From: Luteimonas sp. MC1750
Lineage (GTDB): Bacteria > Pseudomonadota > Gammaproteobacteria > Xanthomonadales > Xanthomonadaceae
Length of the DNA: 64,000 nucleotides
Assembly (NCBI RefSeq): GCF_016615955.1
Contig: NZ_CP067113.1
Coordinates: forward strand, 62,001-126,000
Reading direction: 5' to 3'
In this document: one piece after another, positions 53,209 through 62,130 of the stretch
How the letters are laid out: the number at the start of each line of letters is the position of its first letter
How positions within the stretch are numbered: position 1 is the stretch's first letter
Notes under the pieces: model-generated
What the model saw: only the letters and a program-made list of their open reading frames with translations
Told to the model about the DNA's origin: nothing
Database searches by the model: none
Translations under genes and position numbers: made by a program

Positions 53209-53682
53209 TCAGGGCGCTACGGCGCGCGGCGCGTGTTCGCGCAGTTGGCGCACCTGGCCCAGCGCCCAGCCGAGGGCGATGCAGGCACCCGGTACCGCCA
53301 TCCACCCCACGCTGCCCGCGCCAACGCTCTGCCGCAGGGCGTCCCAGGCCGGGCCGACGGCGGATACGGCGGCCACCAGCGCCGCGCCCCCCAGCAGCAG
53401 GAGCAGGCCTCCGGCCAGCGTCGGTTCGAAGCCCGGATCGGGTGCCGCGGATCCCGCCTTCGCCGCGACCGCGGCGGCGAAGTCGAGCGGCGGCCGGCTG
53501 CGCGGCGCGGTGGCGATGGCGGTCGCGACGAGCCGGTAGTCGTCGATCCGCCGCGCATCCGTGCCGTGGCCATGTCCGCCCTGGAAGGATCCGGCCGCGT
53601 CCAGCCGTGCGGCGCGCAGGCCCTGTTCCTGCCGGGCCCATTCGTCGCCATCGATGGCGGAAGGCGTGCGTGTGGTGTTCAT
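53209..53682 (-). CDS. Membrane protein partner of the ECF sigma factor (possible anti-sigma factor)
   Basis: A 157-residue protein with a polar, Ala/Arg-rich N-terminus (about 1-85), two membrane helices (about 91-110 and 122-141) and a basic end. Its ATG overlaps the stop of the sigma factor gene by four bases. This coupling is typical of anti-sigma factors. No zinc HxxxCxxC motif is present, so it would belong to a non-canonical group. Role inferred from position. Confidence 0.65.
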   Translation of the reverse strand: MNTTRTPSAIDGDEWARQEQGLRAARLDAAGSFQGGHGHGTDARRIDDYRLVATAIATAPRSRPPLDFAAAVAAKAGSAAPDPGFEPTLAGGLLLLLGGAALVAAVSAVGPAWDALRQSVGAGSVGWMAVPGACIALGWALGQVRQLREHAPRAVAP

Positions 53683-54272
53683 GCCGGGACTCCGATGCGG
53701 GCTTCGAGCAGGTCGCGCAGGCGCCTGCGCGCGCGGAACAGGTGGCTCTTGATCGTGCCCTCGGCCAGCCCGGTGATGCCGGCGATGGCGGCGATCGGCA
53801 GTTCCTCGAGATGGTAGAGCGCGAGCAGGCTGCGCTGCAGCGGTGGCAGCGACTCGATCGCGACGTGCAGGTGGCGCACGCGCTCGTCGTCGGACGCGGC
53901 GGCCTCGAGGTCGAAGCCGTCGCCCGCCAGCTCCTCCAGCGGAGGGCCATCGCCGTCCAGGTCGACGACCGGGATGCGCCGGCGCTCGAGGTGGCGCACC
54001 GCCATCGACCACGCCACCTGCGCGATCCACGACTTCAGCGCGCTGTCGCCGCGGTACTGGTGCAGCGTGCGGTGGATGCGCAGGAAGACCTCCTGGCAGA
54101 GCTCGCGGGTGTCCTCCGGGTGGCGCAGCATCCGGTCGACGATGTGCCAGCACAGGCCCTGGTAGTCGCGCACCAGGCGTTCGAAGGCGCCGGGCGCGCC
54201 AGCGAGCACGGCCGCGGCCAATGCGCGGTCGGCATCGTGGGCATCGGCGGGCGGCGGGCAGGCGTCGGGCAT
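53679..54272 (-). CDS. RNA polymerase sigma factor, ECF (RpoE-like) family
   Basis: A 197-residue protein. Region 2 lies in FERLVRDYQGLCWHIVDRMLRHPEDTRELCQEVFLRIHRTLHQYRGDSALKSWIAQVAWSMAVRHLERR. An acidic linker (VDLDGDGPPLEELAGDGFDLEAAASDDE) follows. Region 4 is LPPLQRSLLALYHLEELPIAAIAGITGLAEGTIKSHLFRARRRLRDLL. ECF factors respond to envelope stress or other signals. It is divergent from the 118-residue membrane gene, which might be a target. Confidence 0.92.
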   Translation of the reverse strand: MPDACPPPADAHDADRALAAAVLAGAPGAFERLVRDYQGLCWHIVDRMLRHPEDTRELCQEVFLRIHRTLHQYRGDSALKSWIAQVAWSMAVRHLERRRIPVVDLDGDGPPLEELAGDGFDLEAAASDDERVRHLHVAIESLPPLQRSLLALYHLEELPIAAIAGITGLAEGTIKSHLFRARRRLRDLLEARIGVPA

Positions 54273-54379
54273 GACGGACAGGGATACGGTCGGCTGCGCC
54301 GCGGTTGCAGCGGGATGCAGTGCAACCGGCGCGGCGCGGCGAGTATCTCCTGTGCCGACCCTCCACTGCGGACACCGCC

Positions 54380-54736
54380 ATGAACGTCGACATCCTGATC
54401 CCGATCACCCTCTTCATCGCCGTCGCCTATGCCATCAAGGTGACGGTGGAGGCCTATACCCGGCGGCGCATCATCGAGACCCGCGGCTCCGAGGAGCTGG
54501 TGCGCGCGCTGCTCGAGGGCGAGACGCGCCGGCGCCGCCAGTCGTCCCTGCAGTGGGGCGCGGTGATGGTGGCGCTGGCCATCGGCTTCGGCCTGGTGGA
54601 GCTGGCCGGGGTGCGCGACGTGACCCCGGGCGTGGTGGCCCTCCTGCTCGGTGCGACCGGCTTTGGCCACCTGGCCTACTTCCTGCTCGAAGGCCGGCTG
54701 CCGGAGGGCCGTCGGCTCGAAGGCCCGGCGAAGTAG
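54380..54736 (+). CDS. Hypothetical three-helix membrane protein near the ECF sigma gene
   Basis: A 118-residue protein. The first helix is near residues 5-22, then a basic loop (RRRIIETRGSEELVRALLEGETRRRRQSS), then two helices near 57-75 and 80-100. It is divergent from the ECF sigma gene and could be regulated with it, but no promoter could be confirmed. Family not recognised. Confidence 0.65.
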   Translation: MNVDILIPITLFIAVAYAIKVTVEAYTRRRIIETRGSEELVRALLEGETRRRRQSSLQWGAVMVALAIGFGLVELAGVRDVTPGVVALLLGATGFGHLAYFLLEGRLPEGRRLEGPAK

Positions 54737-54829
54737 CCGCCGCACGGCGCGCGGGCCGCCCACGGACGGGCAGCCGCGCCTGGCCGCTGTGGTAGAACGT
54801 CGGCCTGTCCACGGCAGCGAGGCACCACC

Positions 54830-55777
54830 ATGCTCACCCGTCGCGAATACCTGAAGCTGTCCGCTGCGGCGGGCGTGGCGCTGGCGATCAACCCCCGCCT
54901 GCTGCTCGCGCAGGATGCACCGCAGGCGCTGATCACCCGCACCATCCCCGGCACCAGCGAGCAGCTGCCGGTGGTCGGCCTGGGCAGTTCGGCCTCGTTC
55001 GCGCGCATCGCCGGCGAGGGCGAGCTGGACCGGGTGCGCGCGGTGCTCGAAGCGCTGCTGCAGCACGGCGGTCGCGTTTTCGACACCGCCCCCGGCTATG
55101 GCGTGGCGGAAGAGGTGGCCGGCGGCGTGGTGCGCGAAGCCGGCCTGGGCGAACGCCTGTTCTGGGCGACCAAGCTCAACGTCGCCGGGCGCGGTGGCGA
55201 CGCGGCCGACCCCGCTGCGGCGCGCGCGCAGCTCGAGCAGTCGTTCGCGCGCATCGGCAAGTCACCGATCGACCTGGTGCAGGTGCACAACATGGGCGAC
55301 GTGCCGACCCAGCTCGGCATCCTCGAGGAGCAGCGCGACGCCGGGCGCATCCGCTACCTGGGCGCGACCACCACGTCGGAGTCGCAGTACGACGCGCTGG
55401 AAGCGCTGATGAAGACCGGGCGCCTGGACTTCATCGGCGTCGACTACGCCGTCGACAACCGCACGATGGAGGAGCGGATCTTCCCGCTGGCCCGCGAGCG
55501 CGGCATCGGCGTGCTGGTCTACCAGCCGTTCGGGCGCACGCGGCTCTGGCAGAAGGTCGAAGGCCACGCGCTGCCCGACTGGGCGGCCGACTACGACATC
55601 GCCACCTGGGGCCAGTTCTTCCTGAAGTTCGCTGTCTCGCATCCGGCGGTCACCGCGGCGACGCCGTCGACCAGCCAGGCCCGCAACATGATCGACAACA
55701 TGGGCGCGGCCCGTGGCCGCCTGCCGGACGAGGCCGGCCGCAGGCGCATGGTCGCGCACGTCGAAGCCCTGGGCTGA
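54830..55777 (+). CDS. Tat-exported aldo/keto reductase
   Basis: A 315-residue protein. The N-terminus RREYLKLSAAAGVALA is a twin-arginine signal, implying export after folding with cofactor. The AKR tetrad is complete: Asp85 and Tyr90 (FDTAPGYG), Lys115 (WATKLN) and His153 (QVHNM). The NADP barrel continues with GVDYAVDNRTMEER and GVLVYQPFGRTRL. Substrate unknown. A 28-base direct repeat follows the stop. Confidence 0.9.
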   Translation: MLTRREYLKLSAAAGVALAINPRLLLAQDAPQALITRTIPGTSEQLPVVGLGSSASFARIAGEGELDRVRAVLEALLQHGGRVFDTAPGYGVAEEVAGGVVREAGLGERLFWATKLNVAGRGGDAADPAAARAQLEQSFARIGKSPIDLVQVHNMGDVPTQLGILEEQRDAGRIRYLGATTTSESQYDALEALMKTGRLDFIGVDYAVDNRTMEERIFPLARERGIGVLVYQPFGRTRLWQKVEGHALPDWAADYDIATWGQFFLKFAVSHPAVTAATPSTSQARNMIDNMGAARGRLPDEAGRRRMVAHVEALG

Positions 55778-55834
55778 GCGGCGCTGCCGCATGATCGCGC
55801 CGCTTGAAGCGCTGGGCTGAGCCGCGCCGCCCGC
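55763..55834. repeat. Imperfect 28-base duplication at the aldo/keto reductase stop
   Basis: GAAGCCCTGGGCTGAGCGGC (from 55763) recurs as GAAGCGCTGGGCTGAGCCGC (from 55806), 43 bases on. The first copy contains the gene's final Glu-Ala-Leu-Gly-stop; the second is downstream. Confidence 0.7.
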
Positions 55835-55919
55835 CGCTTGACCTGGGTCAGCGCGCGACGGCGCGAGCGGCGCGAGCATGGGCCATCGGCGCCATGCGCG
55901 CCGCTGGCAGGAGACGACG

Positions 55920-56156
55920 ATGGAATTCCATGTCCGCGCGTCGCGGCCGCTGCCGCCGCTCGCGGTGATCGAGGACGCGCTGCTTGCGTTCGACCCGGCG
56001 GCGGTGGTCGATCTCGACCCGGCGCAGGGCCTGCGCGTGAGCGCGGCCATCGACGCCGCGCAGCTGGTGGACCTGCTCAACGGCGTCGGTGGCGCCGTGC
56101 TGCCAGCCGAGGTCGAACAGCAACCCTCGGTCTGCTGCGGCGGGTGCAGCGGGTGA
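55920..56156 (+). CDS. Small hypothetical protein with a Cys-rich end
   Basis: A 78-residue protein. AGGAG seven bases before the ATG at 55920 supports the start. It opens MEFHVRASRPLPP with a helical part, then LRVSAAIDAAQLVDLLNGVG and ends CCGGCSG. The three terminal Cys could bind metal. The fold might be HMA-like, but no diagnostic motif is visible. Follows the aldo/keto reductase gene. Confidence 0.55.
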   Translation: MEFHVRASRPLPPLAVIEDALLAFDPAAVVDLDPAQGLRVSAAIDAAQLVDLLNGVGGAVLPAEVEQQPSVCCGGCSG

Positions 56157-56178
56157 GGTGGAAGCGGACCCGAGGGAG

Positions 56179-56280
56179 CGATCGCAGCTGTAGCTGCTCC
56201 TACAGGGTTCCTTCTTTCCTGTAGGAGCGGCTACAGCCGCGATCCCCCCCGATCCTGTGGGAGCGGCTACAGCCGCGATC
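56179..56280. repeat. Three REP-type repeats before the IOR gene
   Basis: A degenerate reverse copy (about 56179-56207, AGCTGTAGCTGCTCC) and two forward copies (about 56218-56244 and 56254-56280, the last with TGTGGGAGC). They sit between the small Cys-rich gene and the end of the convergent IOR gene, where a transcript end is expected. Confidence 0.85.
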
Positions 56281-56294
56281 CGTTGCTGCCGACC

Positions 56295-59200
56295 TCAGGC
56301 GGCCTGCACGATCCGCAGCGGGTTGTTCCACACGCGCAGCAGGTCCGCCTCGCGCGCCTGCGCCTTCTCCAGGTGCGCGTGCTTGACGTGGCCGTAGCCG
56401 CGGATGTGCTCGGGCACCGAGGCGATGTCCGCCGCCAGCGCCACGTTGCCGGCATCGAGGGTGTCCAGCAGGCCGCCCACCGTGCGCTCGTACTCGGTGA
56501 TCAGCTGGCGCTCCACGCGCCGCTCCGCGGTGTAGCCGAAGACGTCCAGCGGCGTGCCGCGCAGTCCCCTCAGCTTCGCCAGCACCCTGAAGGCGCTGAA
56601 CACCCATGGACCGAAGGCCTGCTTGCGCAGCCGGCCCTCGGCGTCGCGCCTGGCCAGCAGCGGCGGCGCGAGGTGGAACTCCAGGCGGAAATCGCCTTCG
56701 AACTGCTGCTCCAGCCGGCGCTCAAACTCGCCGCTGGTGTAGAGCCGGGCCACTTCGTACTCGTCCTTGTAGGCCATGAGCTTGAAGAAATAGCGCGACA
56801 CCGCCTCGGCGAGGTCGGTGCTGCCGGGCGCGCGGGTGGCCTCGGCGCTGCGCACGCGGGCCACGAAGTCGGCGTAGCGCTTCGCGTACTTCGCATCCTG
56901 GTAGTCGGTGAGGAAGGCGGTGCGGCGCGCGACCAGCTCGTCCAGGCTGCGCGACAGGCGCGCGTCGTCCAGCGGCAGGAAGGCCAGGTTGTCGGCGCCG
57001 GAGGGCAGGTGGCGCAGCTCGTCCTCGCGCCGCTGCGGCTTGGGCGCGCTGGTGGCACCCCATTCGTTGCCCTCCCAGTCGCCCGGCGGCAGCGCATCCA
57101 GCAGCGACGGCGTCGCCTCGGCCAGCGTGCGCGGATTGCGCACGATGCCGGCAGCCTCGTACACCGCCTCGATGTCGACGGCGGCCAGGCGGCCCCAGGC
57201 GAAGGCGGTCTTGTTCATTTCGATCGCGGCGCCGTTGAGCTCGACCGCGCGCATCAGCGCGTCCAGCGACAGCGGCACCAGGCCGCGCTGCCAGGCGTAG
57301 CCGAGCATGAACAGGTTCGCGGCGATGGCGTCGCCGATCAGGGCGGTGGCGAGCTGGGTGGCGTCGACGACGGCAAGTGCTTGCGTGCCGGCGGCGTCCA
57401 CCGTGGCGGCGTCCAGTCCAAGCGCCGTGCGCACCGCGCTGATGATGTCGGTGGCCGGGAACTGCATGTCCGGCCGGGTGGTGAAGGTGCCCGGCATCGC
57501 CTCGTAGCTGTTGACTACCACCTGCGAGCGGCCCGCGCGCAGCTTCGACAGCGTCCAGTAGTCGTTGACCACGACCATGTCGCAGCCCAGCACCAGGTCG
57601 GCTTCGCCGGCGGCGATGCGCACGGCGTGGATGTCGGAAGGTTTCGGCGCAATGCGGATGTGGGTGGTGACCGCGCCGCCCTTCTGCGCCAGGCCGGTCT
57701 GGTCGAGCACGCTCGCCCCGCGGCCTTCCAGGTGCCCGGCCATGCCCATCAGCGCGCCGATGGTGACCACGCCGGTGCCGCCGACGCCGGTGACCAGGAT
57801 GTTCCAGGGCCGCGAGTCGTCGCTGGCGAACACCGGGTCGGGCAGGTTGGCGAGCTTCGACAGTCCCGTTGCCGGCTTGCCCTTGCGCGGCTTGCCGCCG
57901 AGCACGGTGACGAAGCTGGGGCAGAAGCCTTCCACGCAGCTGAAGTCCTTGTTGCAGGCCGACTGGTCGATCTCGCGCTTGCGCCCGAACTCGGTCTCCT
58001 TGGGCAGCACGGACACGCAGAACGACTTCACGCCGCAGTCGCCGCAGCCTTCGCAGACCAGCGAGTTGATGGCCACGCGCTTGGCCGGATCCGGCAGCTT
58101 GCCGCGCTTGCGGCGGCGGCGCTTCTCGGTGGCGCAGGTCTGGTCGTAGATAAGCACGCTGGTGCCCTTCACCTCGCGCAGGCGCTTCTGCACGGCATCC
58201 AGCTCGCGGCGGTCGTGGAAGGTCACGCCCGCCGGGAAGATGGAGTGGTCGCTCCACTTCTCGATCTCGTCGGACAGCAGCGCGATCACCTCCACGCCTT
58301 CGCTCCGCACCTGGTGCGCGATCTGCGGCACCGACAGCGTGCCGTCCACCGGCTGGCCGCCGGTCATCGCCACCGCGTCGTTGTAGAGGATCTTGTAGGT
58401 GATGTTGACGCCGGTCGCGACCGACTGGCGGATCGCCAGCGTGCCGGAGTGGAAGTAGGTGCCGTCGCCGAGGTTCTGGAACACGTGCGGCGTTTCGGTG
58501 AACGGCGCCTGCCCCGACCAGGTCACGCCTTCGCCACCCATGTGGGTGAAGGTCTCGGTGCTGCGGTCCATCCACGTGACCATGTAGTGGCAGCCGATGC
58601 CGGCCATGGCGCGCGAACCTTCGGGCACCTGGGTGGAGGTGTTGTGCGGGCAGCCCGCGCAGTAGTGCGGCACGCGCGGGAACTGCGCGCGCGGCAGCGC
58701 CAGCGCGCCTTCCTTGTCGTCCATCCAGCGCAGCACCGTGTGGATACGCGCCGCGCCATCGCTGCCCTCGGGCATGAAACGCAGGATGCGCCGCGCGATC
58801 ACGCCGGCGATGGTCGCGGGCGTCAGCTCGCCGGTCGACGGCAGGATCCACTCGCCGGCCTCGTCATGCTTGCCGACGATCGACGGCCGGCGCCCGCCGT
58901 CGAGGCCGAAGTCGAAGTTGTAGAACAGCTCCTTCATCTGGCTCTCGATGAAGGACAGCTTCTCCTCCACCACCAGGATGTCTTCCAGCCCGCGCGCGAA
59001 GGCGCGGATGCCGACCGGCTCCAGCGGCCAGGTCATGCCGATCTTGTAGACGCGGATGCCCAGCTCGGCGCATGCGCGCGCGTCGAGGCCGAGGTACTCC
59101 AGCGCCTGCAGCACGTCGAGGTAGCTCTTGCCGGTGGTGGCGATGCCCAGGCGCGCGTTCGGCGAGTCGATCACCACGCGGTCGATGCGGTTGGCGCGGG

Positions 59201-60041
59201 CAAAGGCCTGCGCCGCCTTCACCGCATAGCGGTGCAGGCGCATCTCCTGGTCCATCGGCGGATCCGGCCAGCGGATGCCGAGGCCGCCGGGCGGCAGTTC
59301 GAAGTCGTCCGGGGTCACGATCCGGACCGCGAACGGATCGACGTCGACCGAGGCCGAGGACTCCACCGTCTCGGCGATGGTCTTGAAACCGATCCAGCGG
59401 CCGGTGTAGCGGCTCATCGCCCAGCCGACCAGGCCCATGTCGAGGATGTCCTGCACGCCGGCCGGGTTGAGGATCGGCATCAGCGCGCTGGTGAACTCGC
59501 CTTCCGAGCCGTGGGGCAGGGTGGACGAGCGGCAGGCATGGTCGTCCGCGGCCAGCGCCAGCACGCCGCCGTGCGGCGAGGTGCCGGCGGCATTGGCGTG
59601 CTTGAACACGTCGCCGGAGCGGTCCAGGCCCGGTCCCTTGCCGTACCACATGCCGAACACGCCATCGACGGTCGCGCCCGGGAACAAGTTGGTCTGCTGG
59701 CTGCCCCAGACCATGGTCGCGCCAAGGTCCTCGTTGAGACCCGGCTGGAAGCGCACGTTGGCGCCTTCCAGGTGCCGGCGCGCGCGCCACAGCTCGAGGT
59801 CGAAGCCGCCCAGCGGCGAGCCGCGGTAGCCGGAGATGAAGCCGCCCGTCTCCAGCCCCGCCGCCTGGTCGCGCAGGCGCTGCATCAGCGGCAGCCGCAC
59901 CAGCGCCTGCACGCCCGAGAGGTAGATCCGGCCCCGGGTGCGCGCGTACTTGTCCTCGAGCGTGTAGTCGGGATCGGTCACGCCGCGGGTGAGGCCGCCA
60001 TGGGCGGAGGCGGGCGAGGAGAGTTCGGCGGTGCTGGTCAT
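56295..60041 (-). CDS. Indolepyruvate ferredoxin oxidoreductase, single-chain form
   Basis: A 1248-residue fused enzyme. The N-terminal pyrimidine-binding part (SGYRGSPLGGFDLEL, LNEDLGATMVWGSQQ) and the TPP part (CAGCPHNTSTQVPEG) are followed near residue 660 by Cys motifs for iron-sulfur clusters (CEGCGDCGVKSFC, then CNKDFSCVEGFCPS). A gamma domain (VTGVGGTGVVTIGALMGMAG, DQTGLAQKGGAV) comes last. It oxidises aryl 2-oxo acids such as indolepyruvate in amino-acid breakdown, giving acyl-CoA. Aerobic proteobacteria carry this long single-chain version. Confidence 0.92.
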   Translation of the reverse strand: MTSTAELSSPASAHGGLTRGVTDPDYTLEDKYARTRGRIYLSGVQALVRLPLMQRLRDQAAGLETGGFISGYRGSPLGGFDLELWRARRHLEGANVRFQPGLNEDLGATMVWGSQQTNLFPGATVDGVFGMWYGKGPGLDRSGDVFKHANAAGTSPHGGVLALAADDHACRSSTLPHGSEGEFTSALMPILNPAGVQDILDMGLVGWAMSRYTGRWIGFKTIAETVESSASVDVDPFAVRIVTPDDFELPPGGLGIRWPDPPMDQEMRLHRYAVKAAQAFARANRIDRVVIDSPNARLGIATTGKSYLDVLQALEYLGLDARACAELGIRVYKIGMTWPLEPVGIRAFARGLEDILVVEEKLSFIESQMKELFYNFDFGLDGGRRPSIVGKHDEAGEWILPSTGELTPATIAGVIARRILRFMPEGSDGAARIHTVLRWMDDKEGALALPRAQFPRVPHYCAGCPHNTSTQVPEGSRAMAGIGCHYMVTWMDRSTETFTHMGGEGVTWSGQAPFTETPHVFQNLGDGTYFHSGTLAIRQSVATGVNITYKILYNDAVAMTGGQPVDGTLSVPQIAHQVRSEGVEVIALLSDEIEKWSDHSIFPAGVTFHDRRELDAVQKRLREVKGTSVLIYDQTCATEKRRRRKRGKLPDPAKRVAINSLVCEGCGDCGVKSFCVSVLPKETEFGRKREIDQSACNKDFSCVEGFCPSFVTVLGGKPRKGKPATGLSKLANLPDPVFASDDSRPWNILVTGVGGTGVVTIGALMGMAGHLEGRGASVLDQTGLAQKGGAVTTHIRIAPKPSDIHAVRIAAGEADLVLGCDMVVVNDYWTLSKLRAGRSQVVVNSYEAMPGTFTTRPDMQFPATDIISAVRTALGLDAATVDAAGTQALAVVDATQLATALIGDAIAANLFMLGYAWQRGLVPLSLDALMRAVELNGAAIEMNKTAFAWGRLAAVDIEAVYEAAGIVRNPRTLAEATPSLLDALPPGDWEGNEWGATSAPKPQRREDELRHLPSGADNLAFLPLDDARLSRSLDELVARRTAFLTDYQDAKYAKRYADFVARVRSAEATRAPGSTDLAEAVSRYFFKLMAYKDEYEVARLYTSGEFERRLEQQFEGDFRLEFHLAPPLLARRDAEGRLRKQAFGPWVFSAFRVLAKLRGLRGTPLDVFGYTAERRVERQLITEYERTVGGLLDTLDAGNVALAADIASVPEHIRGYGHVKHAHLEKAQAREADLLRVWNNPLRIVQAA

Positions 60042-60233
60042 GCGGGACCCCGTGCGGGCAAGGCGCTGGCTGAGGGCGCGGCCCGGCGGCCGGGCGCGGG
60101 GCGCACGGGCGGGTGGGGACGCGGAAGCGGCGCGGATTCTATCAGCGGGGCGGTTTTCGTGACTTTTCCTTAACAGTTGCCGGCGCTACATGGGCCGCGG
60201 GCCTGGCCCGTTGGGGAAAAGGAGGTGTCCGCC

Positions 60234-62066
60234 ATGCAGGAGCGCTGCGCGGCCGTGCCGCCGGACGTCGGCAACAGCGCACGCCGCCACAACCAGGCGC
60301 TGGTGGCGCTGGCGCGGCAGTGCTGGACCGGGCTCCAGAGCCTGGAATGGGCGCTCGCCCGGATCTGCGAGACCGCGGCCGAAGTCCTCGAGGTGGACCG
60401 GGTGAACGTCTGGCGGCTGCACCCCGCCCACGGCGTGCTGCGCTGCATCCACGCCTACGACCGCCATGGCGGCGCGCACGATGCGGGCGGCTACGGCGAG
60501 GCGCTGGACGCCGACTGCGAGTACGGCCGGCGGCTGGACGAGGTGCGGGTGATCGACGCCATCGACGTGCACCGCGACCCCGGCCTGGCGACGCTGCAGT
60601 CGTATTTCGAGCGCTACCGGGTGGCGTCCCTGCTCGACGCCCCGGTCCGCGGCGAGGGCGCGCTGCTGGGCGTGGTCTGCCACGAGCAGGTTGGGCGCGC
60701 GCGGGCATGGAGCGAGGCCGACCAGGCGTTCGCCGCCAGCATCGGCGACTGCGTGGCCATGGTCATCGAGATCCACCGCCGCCACGACGCCGAGCGCCGC
60801 CTGCGCTACCTGGAGCTGCACGACCCGCAGACCAACCTGCCCAACCGCGACCACCTGCTCGAGGTGGCGCACAGCGCCCTGTGCCCGGCGGGCAGCGGCG
60901 AACCCGCGATCACCGCCATCCACCTCCAGGTGGAGCCCGGCGAGGGCGACCGCGTGGCCAACCTGGTGGCCGTGGCGGCGGCCCTGCGCGCAGGGTTCGG
61001 CGAGGACGCGACCCTGGCCCGCGTGCGCGACGACGCCTTCGCCCTCGTGCCGCACCGCAGCCTGCGGGGGGCGGAAGCGCTCGAGCTCGCCGGCCGCTGC
61101 GTCGAACTGGCCGAGCGCGCCGGTCGCGGTGGCGAGCGGTCGCGGGTGGTGGCCGGGATCGCGTTCTCGCACGACCTCGCCGCCCCCTCGGCCGACATGC
61201 TGCTGCGCAACGCCGAGCTGGCCAGCCATCGCGCGCGCAGCCTCGGCCGGCTGGACCGCTGCGAGGTCTTCGACGCCGGCCGCCACCGCGAGCTGATGGA
61301 GCGCATGCGCCTGGAGCGCGAGCTGCGCGAGGCGCACGAGAAGGGACGCCTGCACGTGCACTACCAGCCCGTGGTCCGGCTGGCCGACGGCCGGGCGATC
61401 GGCGCCGAGGCGCTGCTGCGCTGGCGCGACGACGGCGGCCGCTGGCGGCCGACCGCCGAGTTCATCGACGTGGCCGAGACTTCGGGCCTGATCGTGCCGC
61501 TGGGCCGCTGGCTGCTCGGCACCGCCTGCGCCACCGCCGCGGCCTGGCCGGCCGAGGCCGGCCCGCTGACCCTGGCGGTCAACGTCTCGGCGCGCCAGCT
61601 CGAACAGCCGGGCCTGGTCGGCGACGTCGCGGCCGCGCTCGACGCCAGCGGCCTGGCGCCGGCGCGGCTGTGGCTGGAGCTCACCGAGACCGCGCTCCTC
61701 GCCGATGCCCCGTTCGCGATCGCGACCCTGCAGCGCCTGCGCGAGCTTGGGGTGCGCGTGGCCCTGGACGACTTCGGCACCGGCCAGTCATCGCTGGCCC
61801 GGCTCAAGCAGCTGCCGATCGACGGGCTCAAGGTGGACCGGGGCTTCGTGGCCGACCTGCCCGGGGATCCGCTGGACATGGCGATCCTCGCCGCGATCGC
61901 GACCGTGGGCGCAAGGGCGCGGCTGCAGGTGGTGGCCGAGGGCGTGGAGACCGCCGCCCAGGCGCGCGCGGTGATGGACTGCGGGATCGCCTACGGACAG
62001 GGCTTCCACTACGCACGCCCGATGCCGGAGGCGGACCTGCGTTCCATCTTCACGCGCGCGGGCTGA
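60234..62066 (+). CDS. GAF-GGDEF(degenerate)-EAL cyclic-di-GMP phosphodiesterase
   Basis: A 610-residue signalling protein. A GAF domain (about 15-195) is followed by a worn GGDEF domain (about 215-365, with RDDAF instead of GGDEF) and an EAL domain from about 370. EAL is intact: E392-A-L, NVSARQL, ELTETALL, LDDFGTGQSSLARLKQLPIDGLKVDR, EGVET and GQGFHYARP. It likely degrades c-di-GMP, with GAF sensing a small ligand. Strong AAGGAGGTG at about 60219-60227 supports ATG 60234. Confidence 0.92.
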   Translation: MQERCAAVPPDVGNSARRHNQALVALARQCWTGLQSLEWALARICETAAEVLEVDRVNVWRLHPAHGVLRCIHAYDRHGGAHDAGGYGEALDADCEYGRRLDEVRVIDAIDVHRDPGLATLQSYFERYRVASLLDAPVRGEGALLGVVCHEQVGRARAWSEADQAFAASIGDCVAMVIEIHRRHDAERRLRYLELHDPQTNLPNRDHLLEVAHSALCPAGSGEPAITAIHLQVEPGEGDRVANLVAVAAALRAGFGEDATLARVRDDAFALVPHRSLRGAEALELAGRCVELAERAGRGGERSRVVAGIAFSHDLAAPSADMLLRNAELASHRARSLGRLDRCEVFDAGRHRELMERMRLERELREAHEKGRLHVHYQPVVRLADGRAIGAEALLRWRDDGGRWRPTAEFIDVAETSGLIVPLGRWLLGTACATAAAWPAEAGPLTLAVNVSARQLEQPGLVGDVAAALDASGLAPARLWLELTETALLADAPFAIATLQRLRELGVRVALDDFGTGQSSLARLKQLPIDGLKVDRGFVADLPGDPLDMAILAAIATVGARARLQVVAEGVETAAQARAVMDCGIAYGQGFHYARPMPEADLRSIFTRAG

Positions 62067-62130
62067 TTCCACCGGCGGTTGCCGCTACCATGGTGCCGGG
62101 GTACAGGGGCCCCGCTACCCGTACGACGCA

